Origin: Treponema sp.
GTDB lineage: Bacteria; Spirochaetota; Spirochaetia; Treponematales; Breznakiellaceae
Direction of reading: 5' to 3'
Assembly (NCBI GenBank): GCA_009785215.1
Contig: WQWU01000017.1
Coordinates: 1 to 43,413, forward strand
Length of the DNA stretch: 43,413 bases
Below are positions 42,089 to 43,413 of the stretch, in pieces. Below the pieces are notes generated by a model. That model saw only the letters and a list, made by a program, of their open reading frames with translations. It did not search any database and was not told the DNA's origin. Position 1 is the stretch's first letter; every line of letters starts with the position of its first letter. A program made the position numbers and the translations under genes.

Positions 42089-42514
42089 TTAATCCTTTTT
42101 GTTTTGAATATTGGGAAATATATTTCCATGACCATGCCCATCATCCCATTCTGCTGGTATATGCAGTGAATTATTAATAATCCAGCCATTTTCAATTCTG
42201 CCATTTGTATTAAATGAAATAGAAATTCTGCCGTTTTCATTTGCTTTAGTATATGTTCCGCTTTTTTGAACATTATGTGCCAATGTAGCTGAATATTTTC
42301 CATTAGCAAATAATTGGACTGTTTGCCCATGATAACTGTATACTTCCATATCTTTATTATCATTAACCTTGTGCATAATAAATAACAGCGCTCCAGCAAC
42401 TGCCGCTATGAAAATAACAACACCGATAATAAGCAATTTTTTTTGATTTGCTTTTTTATCTGCATTTTCTCTTTTCTTGAGTTTAGCCTTTTCTTTAACT
42501 ACTTTATTGGACAT
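42089..42514 (-). CDS. Single-span membrane protein, unknown function (141 aa)
   Basis: GGAGG lies five bases before ATG 42514; an upstream ATG at 42532 overlaps that site. The N-terminal 35 residues are highly basic (VVKEKAKLKKRENADKKANQ), followed by one membrane helix (LLIIGVVIFIAAVAGALLFI). The outside part is a small beta domain (YSYHGQTVQLFANGKYSATL; GTYTKANENGRISISFNTNG) ending in a His-rich DDGHGHGNIFP. The fold looks like a lipocalin- or META-like small barrel in which a 'G.Y.......G....Y' pattern repeats. The His-rich end could bind metal. I recognise no family. Confidence 0.7.
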   Translation of the reverse strand: MSNKVVKEKAKLKKRENADKKANQKKLLIIGVVIFIAAVAGALLFIMHKVNDNKDMEVYSYHGQTVQLFANGKYSATLAHNVQKSGTYTKANENGRISISFNTNGRIENGWIINNSLHIPAEWDDGHGHGNIFPNIQNKKD

Positions 42515-42692
42515 AATTTCCTCCTTGTCCATTTTTTATATTTATGAAAATTTTTAATTAAAAAGTTATTATCAGGCGTAGGAGAAGCAATACTTTTGAT
42601 TTTTGGCGCACTTCCATAGTCTTATTCTATATGTTTTTAAGGGGTTTTGCTAGCTGAGATGTTTGCAATGCCAATTTGCTCAAGAAGCGCAC

Positions 42693-42722
42693 TTGACAAA
42701 TGTATAGCAGCTATGCTATTTT
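42693..42722 (+). promoter_or_regulatory. Orphan plus-strand promoter pointing antisense to the last gene
   Basis: TTGACA (42693-42698, perfect), 18 bases and TATTTT (42717-42722). No plus-strand ORF follows. Transcription would run antisense into the membrane-protein gene ending at 42729. Confidence 0.35.
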
Positions 42723-42728
42723 CAGGTT

Positions 42729-43413
42729 TTAAACAATTTTTGAATTTTCATCCCACATTATTATCCCAACAATTATTCCAAATAATAACATCGAAATAAA
42801 CATTTCAATTAAATGTCCATATCTGACTATATCGGGAAATAAAACATTTGGAATAACAAGCATTACTGCCGTAGATAAATATACAAGGCATATACTTGTT
42901 ATAAATATTTTTCTATTTTTATTTATCATTTTAACTAATGGTAAAATAAACAGTGCAAATAATATACCACGAATTATTTGGAATGGGTAAATAATCGGAT
43001 TAGTTTTAAAGTTATTTATTAACTGTCCGAAGAATCCTAATTTTTCTGCCGTACCACTATAAAAAATCCGTAATTCTTCGAACTGCCAGGCGATAAAATA
43101 ACCAAAGAACATATATACAACTAAGTATATACCGCCAATTACCCCCAATTTAAGAAGTATATTTTTTATGTTTAATGATTGTTTGTTAATTTCAATATTT
43201 TCTTTTGAATATTCTGTCTTACTGATAAAAAACTTCATTATCATTGGTATTATCGCTAATAAAGGAATTAATGAAGCAATCATTATCAATAAAATATCTA
43301 GTTTTGTTAAAACAGGAAATGCACTGCCAAAAAATAGTGTCTCTATTTGTGTCATAAAACATTGCACGAAAAACATTATAAATAATAAATTAAAAAATAA
43401 AAATTTTCCGCGA
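42729..43413 (-). CDS. Multi-span membrane protein, N-terminus off window
   Basis: The frame stays open upstream of the ATG at 43376 to the window edge, reading RGKFLFFNLLFIMFFVQCFM across it, which itself looks like membrane helix, so the gene most likely starts outside. At least five further hydrophobic helices are visible (DILLIMIASLIPLLAIIPMI; LGVIGGIYLVVYMFFGYFIA; IRGILFALFILPLVKMI; FITSICLVYLSTAVMLVIP; IEMFISMLLFGIIVGIIMW). There is an acidic/basic loop between helices 2 and 3. The family is not recognised. Confidence 0.7.
   Translation of the reverse strand, partial: RGKFLFFNLLFIMFFVQCFMTQIETLFFGSAFPVLTKLDILLIMIASLIPLLAIIPMIMKFFISKTEYSKENIEINKQSLNIKNILLKLGVIGGIYLVVYMFFGYFIAWQFEELRIFYSGTAEKLGFFGQLINNFKTNPIIYPFQIIRGILFALFILPLVKMINKNRKIFITSICLVYLSTAVMLVIPNVLFPDIVRYGHLIEMFISMLLFGIIVGIIMWDENSKIV

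Overview
The window looks like a spirochaete chromosome, most likely Treponema or a close relative. The grounds are a moderately AT-rich sequence, an exceptional density of Sec signal peptides followed by a Cys (lipoproteins), a very long exported protein resembling the 'longest protein' family known from Leptospira, and a dimeric-type glycyl-tRNA synthetase with a zinc ribbon. No database search was possible, so family names rest on motifs read by eye.

Layout. 1-1910 is a scrambled accessory zone: the tail of an IS481/IS3-like transposase, two small genes (one GIY-YIG-like), and a dead IS1182-like transposase interrupted by about 60 bp. 1970-3976 encodes an exported protein ending in seven 40-residue repeats (exact 120-bp DNA period). 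4204-4465 is a gene-free repeat element: one large hairpin plus two tandem units. 4523-5194 is an exported CAP/SCP-domain protein. 5314-5400 (minus) is a 28-aa membrane peptide with its own near-consensus promoter, strong ribosome binding site and a hairpin. 5522-7985 (minus) holds a PfkB sugar kinase and glyQS; glyQS appears leaderless. 8039-8395 (minus) is a small lipoprotein. The region between it and the next operon carries a G10 tract inside promoter-like sequence, a terminator-like hairpin and phased A-tracts.

8797-32281 is the centrepiece: ten tightly packed plus-strand genes, most overlapping or nearly so. They encode a lipoprotein, a TPR lipoprotein, a TolC-like outer-membrane channel, an HlyD-like lipoprotein adaptor, two Ig-like (Big_5-type) lipoproteins, two different RND permeases, a 3144-aa exported helical protein with a degenerate M23-like C-terminus, and a lipoprotein with an SH3-like tail. 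I read it as a tripartite RND system extended by dedicated envelope lipoproteins and a giant partner or client. This is the best candidate for an undescribed system.

32483-38615 is an island of seven further lipoproteins on both strands, with recurrent TTGACT promoters, a copied terminator and a duplicated divergent regulatory module containing a Fur-like palindrome. 38939-43413 carries a SAM methyltransferase, a YodC-like gene with a -1 frameshift, the Mg2+ transporter MgtE behind a long structured leader with a terminator-like end, a YibE/F C-terminal remnant, a small single-span membrane protein, and a multi-span membrane protein running off the right edge.
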